Positions 25,981-38,558 of a stretch of 64,000 nucleotides of DNA are shown one piece after another. The stretch's first letter is position 1, and each line of letters begins with the position of its first letter. Both the position numbers and the translations under genes were made by a program. The stretch comes from Vermamoeba vermiformis (Eukaryota > Tubulinea > Echinamoebida). The stretch lies in assembly GCA_045837725.1 (NCBI GenBank), contig JBEWZL010000213.1:173449-237448 (forward strand), given 5' to 3'. Below the pieces are notes generated by a model. It was not told the DNA's origin, did no database searches, and was given only the letters and a program-made list of their open reading frames with translations.

Positions 25981-27334
25981 TTAAGCAAGGGCCTTGCGGA
26001 TGCCAACCAAGACGTCACCACTCTTTTTCTGTAAGGCAAGGCATATTAGCAAGCCATAATTGATCAAACACGGAGGTGTGCTCATTAAGATACTTACGAC
26101 AAACATGTTAATAATGAAGGTGGGGATGTTACCCTTGGGATCCAATTGGACGATACGAGTGAAGTGGCACTTGTCGGCAGCACCTTCAACAGGTTGAATA
26201 ACGAGACCAGAGACGACGACAACGGCACTATAGTTTTCAGTAAATTAATACCATGTATTAATTTCATTCTCAACAGCAAGGTCAAAAAGATCAGGATCCC
26301 GCGTGTCGTTCCGCCAACCCGTAATATTGCAAAAATTACTGCGCACTTACCGAACTCTCTTGTCAACGACGGGTTGTTCCTTGTAGTTAATAGAGTACAA
26401 GCAAACGAGAATGCCGCCCTTGCCATCAAAGTTGCGAACAACGTGACGCACGTTGGTGAATTCTCTGTCAGAGACAGGGAAAGAAGGTGACTTGTAGGCG
26501 CTGTAGTAGAGAGAGGTGGTCTCGTCGATTTCTATAATACAGAATCAATAAGATTTGCGTATGACGAAAAGCACGTGGCGGTTGATCCAGCGGCCCGCGA
26601 AGCTTACCCTTCAAGACCTTGGCGTCCAACAAGTCATGCTCAAGCTTTTGTCTTTCCTTAACGTCATTAAGGCTGAATAAATTGTAGACTTTCTGCAAAG
26701 TGGGTGGATTTAGTCGCAGATTTACAAAGGATAAAAAGAGCTGTATTTTACCTCAGCAGAAGCGTTGATAACGGCGCTAGTCTTAACAACATTGACAGAT
26801 TCGCCTTCCAATTGCTTAGAGACGATCTTGATGTCGTTGTGTCCCTCCACTAAATCCAGATTTAGGATTAGTGCACAGAAAGAGCAATGCAATTATTTGC
26901 TTTATAATGATTAAGTAGAAAATTCCAATGAGTATTATCCTTGATTGGGAATCATGAAGGCACCGCAAGGCTTACCTCCGTAGGCAGTTTCGGTCCATCC
27001 GTCGTTGTTGCCCAATAATTCAACCAACAATTTAACTTTCTTTTCGTTCAAAGCCTTGAAATCTATCGACATACGTTAGCGTTATAAAATAGTTAAACGG
27101 CAGGCGAAAATTAAACTAATTTTTGTTAACGATGCGCAAAGCGTGGAGCGATATGTTACTGTTTAGTACGCAAAATCATAGGCCACTTATGTATATTAAA
27201 TATTATTTTTGTGGCGTGTAATAAAAAGGTTACATAAAGACTTGTTTGCCGAACTCACCAGCTGCGGATTGCGGGGCTTCCAATTCAGGGTAGATTGGAG
27301 CGTCGTTGTTACCACCACCTAACCAGCCGAACAT
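25981..27334 (-). CDS. START-domain lipid-transfer protein
   Basis: Small cytosolic protein of roughly 240 residues whose body is a START (StAR-related lipid transfer) domain. The N-terminus is MFGWLGGGNNDAPIYPELEA. START features include VVKTSAVINASAEKVYNLF, RQKLEHDLLDAKVLKEID, TTSLYYSAYKSPSFPVSDRE, the FPVSDRE-F-NVRHVVR stretch, and a C-terminal helix ending FVKKSGDVLVGIRKALA. The START family binds sterols, phospholipids or ceramides in a hydrophobic cavity; the ligand cannot be read here. Several introns of 60-180 bases interrupt the gene. Confidence 0.82.
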
Positions 27335-27535
27335 GTTGATTTATATTAGTTGTGTTGTTATGATTACAGAAATGTGCGTTTATGAGAGCAATCCACGCGG
27401 TTGCCAAAAAGCCAAAAAAAGTTTGGAAATTTGGTTCGTTGTTTAACTTCTTTCGTGAAGACGACGCAAAAGGTCGATTAACCGTAAGATAGATACCACA
27501 TACAAGCGTATTTTCTTACTGGAAGACGTCACACC

Positions 27536-29705
27536 ATGTTGTCATCTCGCTCTTTACTTGCATGCTTTGCGCTGGCTTTTTTAGTCAACGTCAATGCACA
27601 ATTCTACGGCTACACTGCAGTGGTAAGCAAGATATTAGCAAAGAATTATTTGCGTAATTATTTGGATTTTTGAAACTGGAAATATTAATTTTTGGATTTG
27701 AATCCAGCTTGAGCCTGAGTCCCTAATGTATCAAAGAAATGGATTATGGGCTAAATCAGATACTCCGTTCGGTGGCAGTGGAGAGGCCTTTATCGCCCCA
27801 AACTGTAAGTCATGCCCATAAAGATTTTCATTCAGTTTTTCAGATCCGCGAGAAATATACCGTGATATTAGGATTACAAATATTATCGCAGTATTTATCA
27901 TATTTACCATTTATTGAAAAATTGAATTTCTGAAATTTTAATGTTTACTTCCGATCTCGCGAGCGAAATTGAACGCAGTCATTCTTTGCTAACATTCACT
28001 ACCAGTCCAATTTGTGCCCTTTAACGCTCTCATCAATGATGTGGACACTTCCTTGACACCCGGACCGCTAGAGATAGTCGCCATCCACTGGTCGATAACA
28101 GATCAAATTGGCCTTCTTTACGGCGAAGATGTAAGCGCGCTTGCTAAATAGTCTAATTAATTTTCCGAAAGCTAATATTGATGTTATTTAGTACTTTTAT
28201 TGCTGCACCGCCGACTTGTATGCCATTAACGAGTGTGACTCGCCTGGCCAACTCATTATTAAAACTTCAACAGACCCCGAGCAGAACGGCTTTTTATTGT
28301 ACCATTATACTTTGACCACCAACTATAACTTTACCGAGGTAATTATTCAATTTTAGCATAATTTAAAAAATTTTTAACAAACGGGACTAACAATGCGCCA
28401 AACAGATCACATCAATTGTCAACAGTGGTATTTGGTACTTGATGATTGCAAATTGCAATCCTTATTATGATAATGGCAATGGTACCTATGCCTATATGGA
28501 GGGAACAGCTGAATGGCGCAGCTCTTATGGCTACTTACCCGCGCAGATCTATCCTTTCCTGGGCGTAAGTTTAGCTTGCTAAAGCAAATCTCAAATAACT
28601 GACCGTTTTTAATAGATCTACTGGGCCTTCGTTATTGTTTACGGCATCATCGGCTGTATTATCGGTGGTATGATGCTGCGCTACAGACGAGACTTGATGA
28701 AGATTCAGTACTTTATTTTCTCGCTGATCGCTCTCTCTATCATTGAGAATATCATTTGGGGCGCTGATTACACGGTCTTCAACCAACGTGGTCTTATTTG
28801 TAAGTCCTTTTGGCTCTTTTGACCAACACTTCTAACGCTTTAATCCAGCCACTACCTTCAATGTCTTTGGTGTATTGTTCTCGGGCTTGAAGCTCCTCGC
28901 CTTCAGAGTTGTATTGTTCCTCGTGTGCTACGGCTGGACGATCACAAAGTAAGTGCCATATTCTTCTAATCGCTTGACTAACTCGTGGTACTTAGACCCG
29001 CTTTGTTGCCTCGTGCTCGTATCGCTTTGATTGTCATCAGTACTTTCTACCTTATCATCGTATGGATTGACAAATATATTGACGTTGTCTCCACTGCCGG
29101 ATACCCTACATCTGATGGCTTCTCGTACTTCATCTACGCTCTCGTCGTGTTCATCAACGTAATCTTCTTCGTCTGGATCTTCTTCAACTTGTATGCCTCA
29201 TTGAAGCAGCTGAAGATTGCCGGTGAACATGCTAAGTTAAGCATGCTCAGAAAGTTGGCCGTGGCTATTATTGTTGTTGCTGTTGCCTTGGCCGTCGTGT
29301 TCATTCTTGAGATGTAAGATCCGCTTAATTTCTTTATTTAGATTGCGACTCTAACCTTACATGTTTAGCGCCCTCGTGTTCGCTGCTTTGGATGACCCAT
29401 TGTGGAAGTTCTGGTGGTTCTGGGACGCGTACTGGGAGTTCATCTACTTGATCATCATCACCGTCATTGCCTTCATTTGGAGACCTACTGCGAACAACAA
29501 CAGATTCGCCTTCCAGCCATTTGTTGACGAGTCCAAGTCCGGTGTTGAGCTCGAAGCTAGCGGCCGTGAAGAAGTTCCTAGCGAGGTCGAGCAAGCCCGT
29601 AGACAACAAGCAGAAGATCCTGCTTCGTCCCACAGCTCGGAGAAGTTCTCTGACAAGTCCGAGTCCATCTCAGAGGAAGAGGAGTCGTTCTCTGAATCTC
29701 AGTAA
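27536..29705 (+). CDS. GOST-family seven-transmembrane protein (GPR107/TMEM87/PTM1-like)
   Basis: Signal peptide (SLLACFALAFLVNVNAQ), an extracellular or luminal beta-rich domain with Cys pairs and N-glycosylation sites (about 27600-28560), then seven membrane segments of the Lung_7-TM_R/GOST type. These include YWAFVIVYGIIGCIIGGMML, IQYFIFSLIALSIIENIIWG, LKLLAFRVVLFLVCYGWTI, ALIVISTFYLIIVWID, FIYALVVFINVIFFVWIFFN, VAIIVVAVALAVVFILE and YLIIITVIAFIWRP. The tail is acidic and Ser-rich (SEKFSDKSESISEEEE). GOST proteins act in Golgi trafficking or as ion-channel-like or receptor proteins; the exact member is undecided. Confidence 0.87.
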
Positions 29706-30088
29706 TATAGCTCGTTTATTACTCGAACCTACTAGCACTAAGAGTAGGACCATTATAATATATAGACAATAGTTGCTTGTACATAACTGTATTACATTAG
29801 ATAACAAAATTCTTTCGAGAAGTCTGGTCTCCCTTGCAATTAATAACATAAGGCGCTGCATTGTAATTTAGCACGTGCAAACTTACGCCTTATGTGAGCT
29901 GTCAACTGGAGATTTCGATTTCTCAGCGTATCATCTTTTTTCCTCCGTTCCGGCAAAATACCAAGTTCCCAAATAGAAGCTCTACAACGGACGAGTAACA
30001 AGCGCACAACAACGAATCTTGTGGAAAATTAAATTTAAAGCGTTGATCGAGCATCTGTCACAAGATTCAAAAAGTCTCAACCCGCAAA
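29706..30088. other. Intergenic region, GOST protein to Zn2Cys6 factor
   Basis: About 380 AT-rich bases. I see no RNA gene, repeat or coding signal. It presumably holds the 3' end of the GOST gene and the promoter of the Zn2Cys6 gene. Confidence 0.5.
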
Positions 30089-33000
30089 ATGAGTGACGAA
30101 TTAAGCGGCTTTGAGCAGTCCATTGGACCTAAAAGAAAGAGAACTTCCACAGTGTCTCTTGCATGCAGCAATTGCCGCAAGAAACACGTCAAGTGTAAGG
30201 ATAAAATTGAAATTTATTATTTTTTCTAAATACTCATAAATATTACTTGATTAATTTTCATTATACATTGCCTAGTAATTGCGAATTTTTAAATTGATAA
30301 TTTTTTTAGGCGATGGAAAACAGCCTTGCTCCAGATGTAAAGCCAATAATCAGGATTGTAGCTTTGAGCAAAGCGAGAAAAAGCGCGGTCCCGTTGTCGG
30401 TAAGTATATTATATTTAAATGCGACTTCTTATTACGATAGGCTCAAAGAATGTTTTGTAAATTGCTCCGTCTCGTGGTTGTGGCCACGCATTATCTTTTT
30501 GATTCGTTTTAAATTGAATATTAGGACCGAAATAATATTTAAGCGGCCATAACGCATATTAGCTGGCTAATATCTTTCAATTCTGGATCGCAAATTTTGG
30601 TGACTCGGCCGATCTGACCGATTTTAATTTATTAGGTAAATTGGCTTCAGTAAGAAAAGGCTTAAGTTCTCTTAAAGACGAACTCGCTAAGCAAAAAGAA
30701 CTCGCTGAAGAATGGGAACGGAAGTATAAGGCACTAACTGCCTCGCGCGAAGGATTGCAGCTTATGAATTTAGTAAGTAGAGGTCTATAAGAACTCAGAA
30801 TAAGACCCGAACCTTTATCGGGCGTTGCAATTATATTTGGACCCCGAATTAATTATTTGGCCGGGATTTGTAACGGGATACACGAGAATACTTCCAAATA
30901 AGGAAATATTAGAGTTATCTTCTCCTATCGTTCTATCGCACTAATAATACTCCTATAATTATTATAGAGCAAGCATGCCAAGACAAATGCACTCCTAGCG
31001 ATGTCTTACACATTCAACGATTATGTTAATAAGTATTATGCCTACGCCTTTCCATTTTTCAAAGTCGCCCCGCCAATTCAACACGTGGATCAATTTGCAC
31101 AAAATCAAGGTAATTCTATTGATTTAATTGGATAATTATTGCTGCTAATACAACGGACCGGAGAAAATTTTCTTATCGGGTATGACCCGAAACGATTCCA
31201 GATCTGAATTTGCAACTAGTCTATCTTTAATATATATTATAATACAATTTTTTTCCGTGCAGATCCGGCTAAAATGTCGTGCATGTATGCAATGTTGGGC
31301 ACGGTAGCAATGACTGTAGGCAATCACAACCAAGTCCGAGAATTTATTTCGACTGCCAAGTACGTTTTATAACTAATTAGCCTAGTATAGAAGTATTTGC
31401 TAATAAGGACATATAATTAGAGCATTAGTAACACCAATTTATGACTCGATGGATCCGTTCGTTGCAACCACCCACACAATTCTGTCACGAGTGTTTTTGG
31501 TACGAATAACTTACCCATATTACCATATTAGGCAAGCCCTATATTAACCTTATTTGTATAAGCTCGTTGGAGACTACGAAAGATCAAATTTTTACAACGC
31601 AATGGCAATGACAATCGCTAATAATTTATTGGCACGACGCGAGAGTCAAGTAATTAGAGGCGTTGATTTGTTGCATATAAGTAGACTAGCAACCATGTGG
31701 TCATTAAGGGTCGATAATGAATTGTAAGTCAAAACGCACGAAGAAAAAAATTCGCGTTTGGATCCCGCGCAAAATTTTTTTTACTGACACTCCATTTTTC
31801 AGTGAAAAACAACTGGCGCTATTTGACGAAGTTATCAATGACATGTCACACACATTAAAAGACGGCACTTCATCTGCAACGAACATGGGCTTTGATGTGC
31901 TGCCGTTCTATGCCGTGATGTTAATATCAAAAGTGTGGGCCGAGGGTTACTTGCTCTTCGTCACAAAACAAAAGCCCGATCCGAACATGTTGCAGCGGTG
32001 GTTGTCGACACTTGATCACGCGCACAACAGTGTGTTACAAAGCACTTTGGCGAGTTGGAGCAAGTACGTAACACCTCATACTTTCGCGCACTAGATCTGA
32101 CTTTGACTAACAAATTGTTTCTAGGAAATTATTCGTAGTGTCCATAGAAGCCGTTAAGGCCTGGATCTATTTGTTTTCGGGTCACCACGAGGCAGCACTG
32201 CAGATCTGCGATGTTGTCATGTCAATGCTCGACAGCGAAATGAGCAACTTAATCTTCGCTATTCCGTCGATTGTCATGGTGGCCTCTATTTATTTGTTCT
32301 TAAGGCAACACGAGAAATTCAATCAAGTAAGGCATTTTGAATATGCGCAATTAAGCACCGAGCTCACGATTCGTTTTTAGAGCATCCAAGCTTTGCAACT
32401 ATTTACTGAAAAGCACGTGCTAGCGGCGATGATTATGAAGGCACTCAATGATTTCAAGCAATTTGATCTCGCGCAGAAGCCCATGGGTGCTCTTCCACCT
32501 CCAGATCTGGGCTCTTTTATGACCAAATTCGGCGAGTTTTTAGTGACAGAAGGGTCCAAGTACAGATTGCTAATGCCAGAGATCGTCGAGGAGGGCTTGA
32601 ATCCCATCACAAGCAACACTAACTTGTCGCTACAGCCACCTACACCAAACTCATCTTTACCTATTGAAAATTTGCCGTCACCATCGCAATTTCCAAATCC
32701 GGAATTGGAAGATCTGGAGCAGTCGAGCAACAATCCTGCGTCGCCGTCAATGGCCTTCTACTCATACCCTAATCAAGGCACATACAACAATACCATGCAC
32801 ACGCATCATAGCCCTAGTACCTCGCATAGCAGCGATTCTTCAAGTAACAGCCCGATCCACCACGCCGGATCTGTTCCACCACTGATTTTTTCGCCTATGA
32901 ACAACAATAATATGCAACGAGGGCCTAACTCTGCTGTAGTCTCGATGATGCAAAACCCACCGATGAACAACACGAATAATTTCCCTATGGTGCCCAATAC

Positions 33001-33196
33001 GAATCATCAACAAGGACTAGAACGCTACGCATTGAACAACGGCATGCCGCAGCATTACAACGTGCCATCAGAGTTTTACGACAACAATTCTAATTACGAA
33101 GTCGTGGCTGATGAGGCACAAGCACACATGAATAACGTGCTCGGCATGGCGTCGACGATTAGCGAGATGAAGTTGCCGAAATTTACTTACTTGTAA
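30089..33196 (+). CDS. Zn2Cys6 binuclear-cluster transcription factor
   Basis: Probable nuclear DNA-binding regulator. After MSDELSGFEQSIGPKRKRTS comes a Gal4-type cluster, ACSNCRKKHVKC joined across an intron to DGKQPCSRCKANNQDC. The spacing is CX2C-X6-C-X5-C-X2-C-X6-C, ideal for two zinc ions bound by six cysteines. A short coiled coil follows (LKDELAKQKELAEEWERKYK), then an all-helical middle region without the fungal-specific domain that I can recognise, and a long Asn/Pro/Ser/Met-rich C-terminus (from about 32600) typical of activation domains. Introns are mostly short. Zn2Cys6 proteins are abundant in fungi and also occur in amoebozoans. The target genes are unknown. Confidence 0.88.
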
Positions 33197-33378
33197 TCAG
33201 ACTATTAATTTAATTGTACATAATGTAACCTGCCAAATACTTGTAATAAAGACCGAACCATTGTTAGTAATACGCCAATCTTCCTATATAAATACATTTT
33301 GCTAAAATCTCATAGATTTAATATTATTGGGTTTAAGAAATTAATTGGCTCGCGGGCAACAGATCAACAACAGGCAAC

Positions 33379-34685
33379 ATGGAGTCGAACACAACAGAGA
33401 AAAAGGAGGCCACTAACAATAATAATGCCTCTGACACGCACTTTCCTGCAAAGAGAATCAAATTAAAGTCGCCAGAGGGTGTTGTAAAGAGCATTAGAAT
33501 TTCAGATCGGACTCCCATCCACGCGATCTCGGACATTATCGCGTCTCGTTTTCAAGGACGTACGCCAGTGGGCGTTGAAGTCGATGGTGACTTAATATCA
33601 CTTGATTTATTATACGCAACCGCCACAGAAAATGGAGAATATTTAGTTGAATTTAAAAAGACAGCTGGTAAGCCCAATTAATTTTCATAATTATTATATA
33701 ATTTTTTTCAATCGCTGCCCTTGATAATAAATAATGTGCATGCGATCTTGATCGGATCTGTCAAATGATCTTTCTCAATTATTTCGCATTCGATACAATT
33801 AATTGATAATATTCCTTTCTCATTATAGAGCCGGCAACCCTTGCCTCGGCATTTAAAGAACATGTTCCAAACGCGAAGGATGTGATCGCGCTGCCAACAC
33901 CGATTACAGAATTAATTCCACCAATAGAACCTCTTGGAGTATTCGAGTCATGCTTCCCTCTTAAAAATGGAACCCCTAGACAAGGCATATTAGCACCAGA
34001 TTCTCAAGGCAAACTGCGGATTCGTCCATACCGAAACACGCGGCCAGCGGATGTGCTCGAAGGAATCGAACAATATTCGCACGTTTGGATCGTATTTTGG
34101 TTCCATGGAAATTTCAATAAGCATTGCCGAGCTAAAGTTGCCCCGCCAAGACTCAACGGAGAAACAGTTGGTGTTTTAGCGACCAGATCTCCCCACCGAC
34201 TTGTGCCTATTGGAATGACCGCAGCAAAACTGATACGAATCGAGAATGGCGATACATTGGTACTAGGCGGCATTGACTTGATTGATGGCACACCAGTGCT
34301 CGATGTCAAGCCTTACGTGCCAAAGTACGATAGCATTCCTGACGCTAAATACCCTGATTGGATTGTCGTTGAAAATCAATTCAAAGACGTTATTTTCACT
34401 GACAGAGCCAAAGAACAGCTACAAAGCCTATCAAATGGTTTAAAGATATTGAAGGATTACGAGCAAGCGTTGTCAACGATTCGACAAGCGTTGATTTTGG
34501 ATCCGAGATCCGTTTACAGAAAACAAAAGTTTGAAAAAGAAGCGTTTGGATTCCACATCGACTCACTGAATATACAATGTTTTATAGAAGACAATATTGC
34601 CACTATTTACAACATTGAGCCTGGCGATCAAGAATCAGACACGCAGCCTGAAGACGTTGGAGTTGCTCGCGAAATAAAGCAATAA
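33379..34685 (+). CDS. TRMO: TRMO, tRNA t6A37 N6-methyltransferase, with N-terminal extension
   Basis: SAM-dependent enzyme that methylates N6-threonylcarbamoyladenosine at position 37 of tRNA (TrmO/YaeB/C9orf156 family). Family blocks are LGVFESCFPLKNGTPRQG (about 33930-33985), LRIRPYRNTRPADVLEGIE, YSHVWIVFWFHGN, ATRSPHRLVPIGMTAAKL (about 34180-34230) and DLIDGTPVLDVKPYVPKYD. The usual C-terminal part follows (FTDRAKEQLQSL). Ahead of the enzyme, across an intron, is an exon of about 95 residues (33379-33670) with a Lys-rich start and a compact segment (VVKSIRISDRTPIHAISDII, then GVEVDGDLISLDLLYA) that looks like a small alpha/beta domain, perhaps ubiquitin-like. Confidence 0.92.
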
Positions 34686-34739
34686 AAAAATCTCAATAAT
34701 TACGAAACAAATCGCATGAAACACACTATTTACAATTAT

Positions 34740-37053
34740 TTACTGGAAGTTGGTGAAGTTTTGCAAAGACAATTCAAATCGGCGCATTACATCAGTAATA
34801 TCAAATTCCACCGATGGACTGAGCGACGATGTTACACTGGTTTAAGTATAACGTTAGTACTACTACAATATTCGGGTAATTCAAACTTACTCAATGACTA
34901 TTAAATTGATCATGTCCTTCTGAGCATCTGCGTTCAGACTTTGAATTTCTTCGTGGCGGCAAATGTAATTGATTCCAAATAAGGAAATTTCTTTTAAAAC
35001 GCTGGCCACGCTGCCGAGAATTTTTTTTGTAAGCCCTTTAGAGAGCACAAATGCGTCGTAATTGCCATTGAAGCAGAGCAGATCCACATTGTGTTTTAAC
35101 AGCTCTTCACCAAAAACATTCCTTGCTAGTTCCTCGTCGATATTTTTTAACGTTTGCATAATATTGCGTTGTGTAACAGATGAGTTTTTGTACTTTCTCG
35201 CAACTTCAACGAGATGTGGCAAGTAGAGGTCCCAATCAGCTCTATTCTTATGAAACAAAGATAGTCTTGCAGTGACGTATGAAATGTTGATATTAATTTT
35301 GTTGAACTTTTGGAACTTTGGGAAACTGTTGAGCAGCTCCAAACATTTCTTCAAGCTGATCTTCTTGCAAACAACATCACTCTGACAAGCTAATACTAGG
35401 CCATAGACGACCTCCCACATCAGATGAAAAATATGACTTTGATTTTTAAGTGTTGATTGCGCCGCTAGTGAAGTGAATAAAGCGACCACATCCGCTTTTT
35501 CGATTAGTTTGTGGACTTCTTCCGGATAAAATCTAAACCGAGAAGTTAATATGGTCATTACTTTAAATATGATACATCCTTACCTGATAATCTCAGTGGC
35601 AAAACCGATGGCGTAAATACACAGCGTCAAATCTTGCTTCTCAGTCTCGAAACTTATCTGGTCAAGTACACGCAGCGCATTTAAATCGTGTAAAATCCGA
35701 ATATTCTCGCTGCTCTTTTTCTTGGCATTTCTTCCACCCAAGTTCCAAATGCCTACATAGAATTCCCACGTAAGAAACAGAACTCGATCGACAAAAGATT
35801 TTCTGGGACAGTTTGAATTTAACCTAAGATAGGGGAAACGTACCTCTGAACGCCTGCAAACGAATCTCGGATGTTTTTGGAACTTTTGGTGAGATGTCTA
35901 AAAATGCGTTAATCCAATCTTTGTGCTTGCAAAATTCGTCTTGGATCCGCTCGTCATTCAATAAGTTCGATATAGACCATACTATGACGCGCATAACAGA
36001 CTGCCTTGGCATCGAATCACGTTGTAGTAATGAACATAAACGAGGAAACGCCTTGGGCTCGTTCATGAACGCCTCTTTGCCTTGCGGAAAGTAGGACAAG
36101 TTCGAGACGCACCAAGCAGCATGTTCTGGACGAGAAATCGTGGCGTTAGTATATATCGGGCTTAAGTAACCGTCGCTATCTATTTTAAGGCCCGTGCACA
36201 AATTGATTCAAATTGGGACAAAAAGGAAATTTCAAAACGCCACAGCCGAGCAGTTACATCTACTAAAACGTACCCAAAATATCATCGTCTGGGGAGTGCA
36301 AATGCTTTGCGGCCAATTTAATGATTTTGTTCTCTTCCAGTCCTCTGATCAAAAAGTTGTTCTGGTTGTACTCGCTATCTTTGCCTTGTGCTGCCGTACA
36401 GCATAACTTGCCACTACAAATGAAGCATCAGTAGGTCAATCTATCAATTTCTAGCTCCAACTGCCGAAATTGGCTGGCGATTAAATGCAAAAATTTGAAG
36501 GCATCCAAAAAGAAGAGAAAAAGATTCGCGTCTTACATAAACAACATCGTGTCACCTAATAGACGCTTTGAAGCACCGGTAATGTGTGAAGTAATAAAAG
36601 TAAGCGGTTTGAAGGGATCTGAGAGCAGCTCGAACAACGTCTTAGCAGTCATAGTTTGGCCAGGAAGTGAATAGACATCGAGCATTCTTTGTATTAAATA
36701 ATGATATCGTACTGAAATGCATGCTACAAGATAACGTTAAGTGAAGTCAGAATGAAATCTATCGGAGAAGGAGAAATTTTGGCTTAAGTGTCAAGGACAG
36801 GAGACAGCCTAATATGCTAGCAAAAATTGGAAACGAATTTTCGGCACTGACAATAAATAATTGTAAAGCTTGTTAGCATTTTTAAGTGGAGTGCCGATGC
36901 AGATTTCGGTAAATTGAAAATTTTACCTGCTCGATACCAGCGCTTAGAGACACGAGAGGCAATTACAGACTCTGGCCCGGTCAAAAACTCGAATATAACG
37001 GAAAGTAAATGCTCTGGGAACACGTATTCATCATTGATCAGAAGCGAGTTCAT
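34740..37053 (-). CDS. F-box protein with ARM/HEAT-like repeats
   Basis: Starts with an F-box-like segment (YVFPEHLLSVIFEFLTGPES, then VSKRWYRAGK; about 36930-37053) and continues through several exons of alpha-helical ARM-type repeats. One exon resembles importin-alpha repeats (RPEHAAWCVSNLSYF, then SVMRVIVWSISNLLND; about 35980-36150); others are more divergent (about 34890-35760). The final exon is short: a donor GTAAGT at about 34893, a TACTAAC branch-like site near 34855 and an acceptor near 34825 give the ending DPSVEFDITDVMRRFELS, with the stop at 34740. Without that intron the protein would end at 34887. The C-terminus is 54 bases from convergent TRMO. A role as an SCF adaptor recognising proteins through ARM repeats is inferred. 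Confidence 0.72.
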
Positions 37054-37293
37054 TCATCCGGGTTCGCGCAGATATGTCTGGTGGATGCCTGGGATCAGAT
37101 CGCCTTTGTGTTGTTGCTTTCTTTGGTACGATGACCATAATAAGTAACCACACGTGATCGTTTATTTGAACGCACGTGGTTACATGCTTTGACCAGCGTT
37201 GACCAACCAAAAATCAGCAGAAGCAATCTTTCTCTTTTTTACAACTGAAACGCAACAACAGGTGCTTATAGTACTGGTATAATAATAATAATA

Positions 37294-38558
37294 ATGAACT
37301 TTGAAACGGTTATCGATCGTCTTAACAACAATTTGCCTCTCTTGGAGGGCTACAGTCACCTCACCACTGAATTCAAAGAGCGTGAAGAACAAATTAAAAT
37401 ACTATGTAGTAAGTAGCAGGCGGCTCATATAATCTTATGTACATAAAAGGATCTTTTGTCGGTACACCCGGAACTAAAGTTCAATTCAACTCCCTCGAAT
37501 CTTCTTTTTGCTAATCTTATGGGTTTAGTTCTAGCAATGCGCGCCGAAATTATGGATATCCTCGTCGAAAAAAACATCCCCAAGAACAAATGGAAGACTC
37601 TCCTCTTCTCCTTCTTGGCGAACAAGAAATTCAACATGGCATTTTTTCAACGCAAGATTCGCAAATCCGACGCAACCTCAAACGAGAACTATCGTTACTC
37701 GATTTTGCTTATGCTCGTAGATATGGAAATTGACGTTGCAACCTACAAATGGACAACTTCCTCTCGCAAGCAAGATTTGATGCAGACCGCCATTGAAATG
37801 CTTTGGGCCGTCTCTCAAGTCACACAGTAAGTACAAGACCGATACATCCTAATTATATGCACCTCAATACTGCGGGCTGGCCCGTTACATCAATATATTT
37901 TGCTTACAAAACCTTGTGCAGATTCGACAAGCCTTTATCCGCTCCTACTCAAGAACAACGCGAAGTTTTGGAACAATACCGATTGGCAATCGTCAACGCC
38001 ATGCAGCAACTTTCCTTTTTGTCTCCCGCTTCAGCTACAGATAAGGTCACTGGCAGAAAACGCCGAATCGCCCAAGTTTACGAATCGGATGCCTCTGACT
38101 GCAACTCCTCCATGGAGAGCAACGAGAGCGATGAAATAGCCTCATCTGCTTCTTCTCCTTGCCCTTCTCCCGTCCACCACATTGCCAAGAAATTCAAGCC
38201 AACAGTGCAAGAGTTTGGAACAGCGTTTAGCTCATCTCCAGCCTCCCCCGTCTTATATGTTACTCCGAACCCCATCTTTTTCAACCCCCTTCCTTCCAAC
38301 GCAGCACTCCTCAATCCTGCTGACTATCTTCCCGGCGGCGTTCACTCTTCCTCGAATGGTTTACATTTGAACGAACAGGCGAACTTCGTGCCCTCATCTA
38401 TTCACTCCAACTTTCCCGTGCCCCACGAGTTGATCCTCAGACCTAGCAATTTTGCTACCAACAACGGTCTGCCATCATACGACTCTTTCTCTTCCTCTCT
38501 TTTGGAGAGCAGCAATTTTGTCACGTACGAGGACATTATCAACGAGCTGTTTAACTAA
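37294..38558 (+). CDS. Unrecognised Ser/Pro-rich protein, nuclear-looking
   Basis: No family recognised. Exon 1 (MNFETVIDRLNNNLPLLEGY) is joined by an intron whose best acceptor is near 37530, because that junction keeps frame into LAMRAEIMDILVEKNIPKNK. A helical N-terminal region of about 140 residues follows (FLANKKFNMAFFQRKIRKSD), then after another intron at 37828-37920 a linker with a basic cluster (TGRKRRIAQ), an acidic/Ser stretch (ESDASDCNSSMESNESDEI) and a long Pro/Ser/Asn-rich tail ending YEDIINELFN. The composition suggests a transcriptional or signalling protein, but no function is assigned. The first junction is uncertain. Confidence 0.6.
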
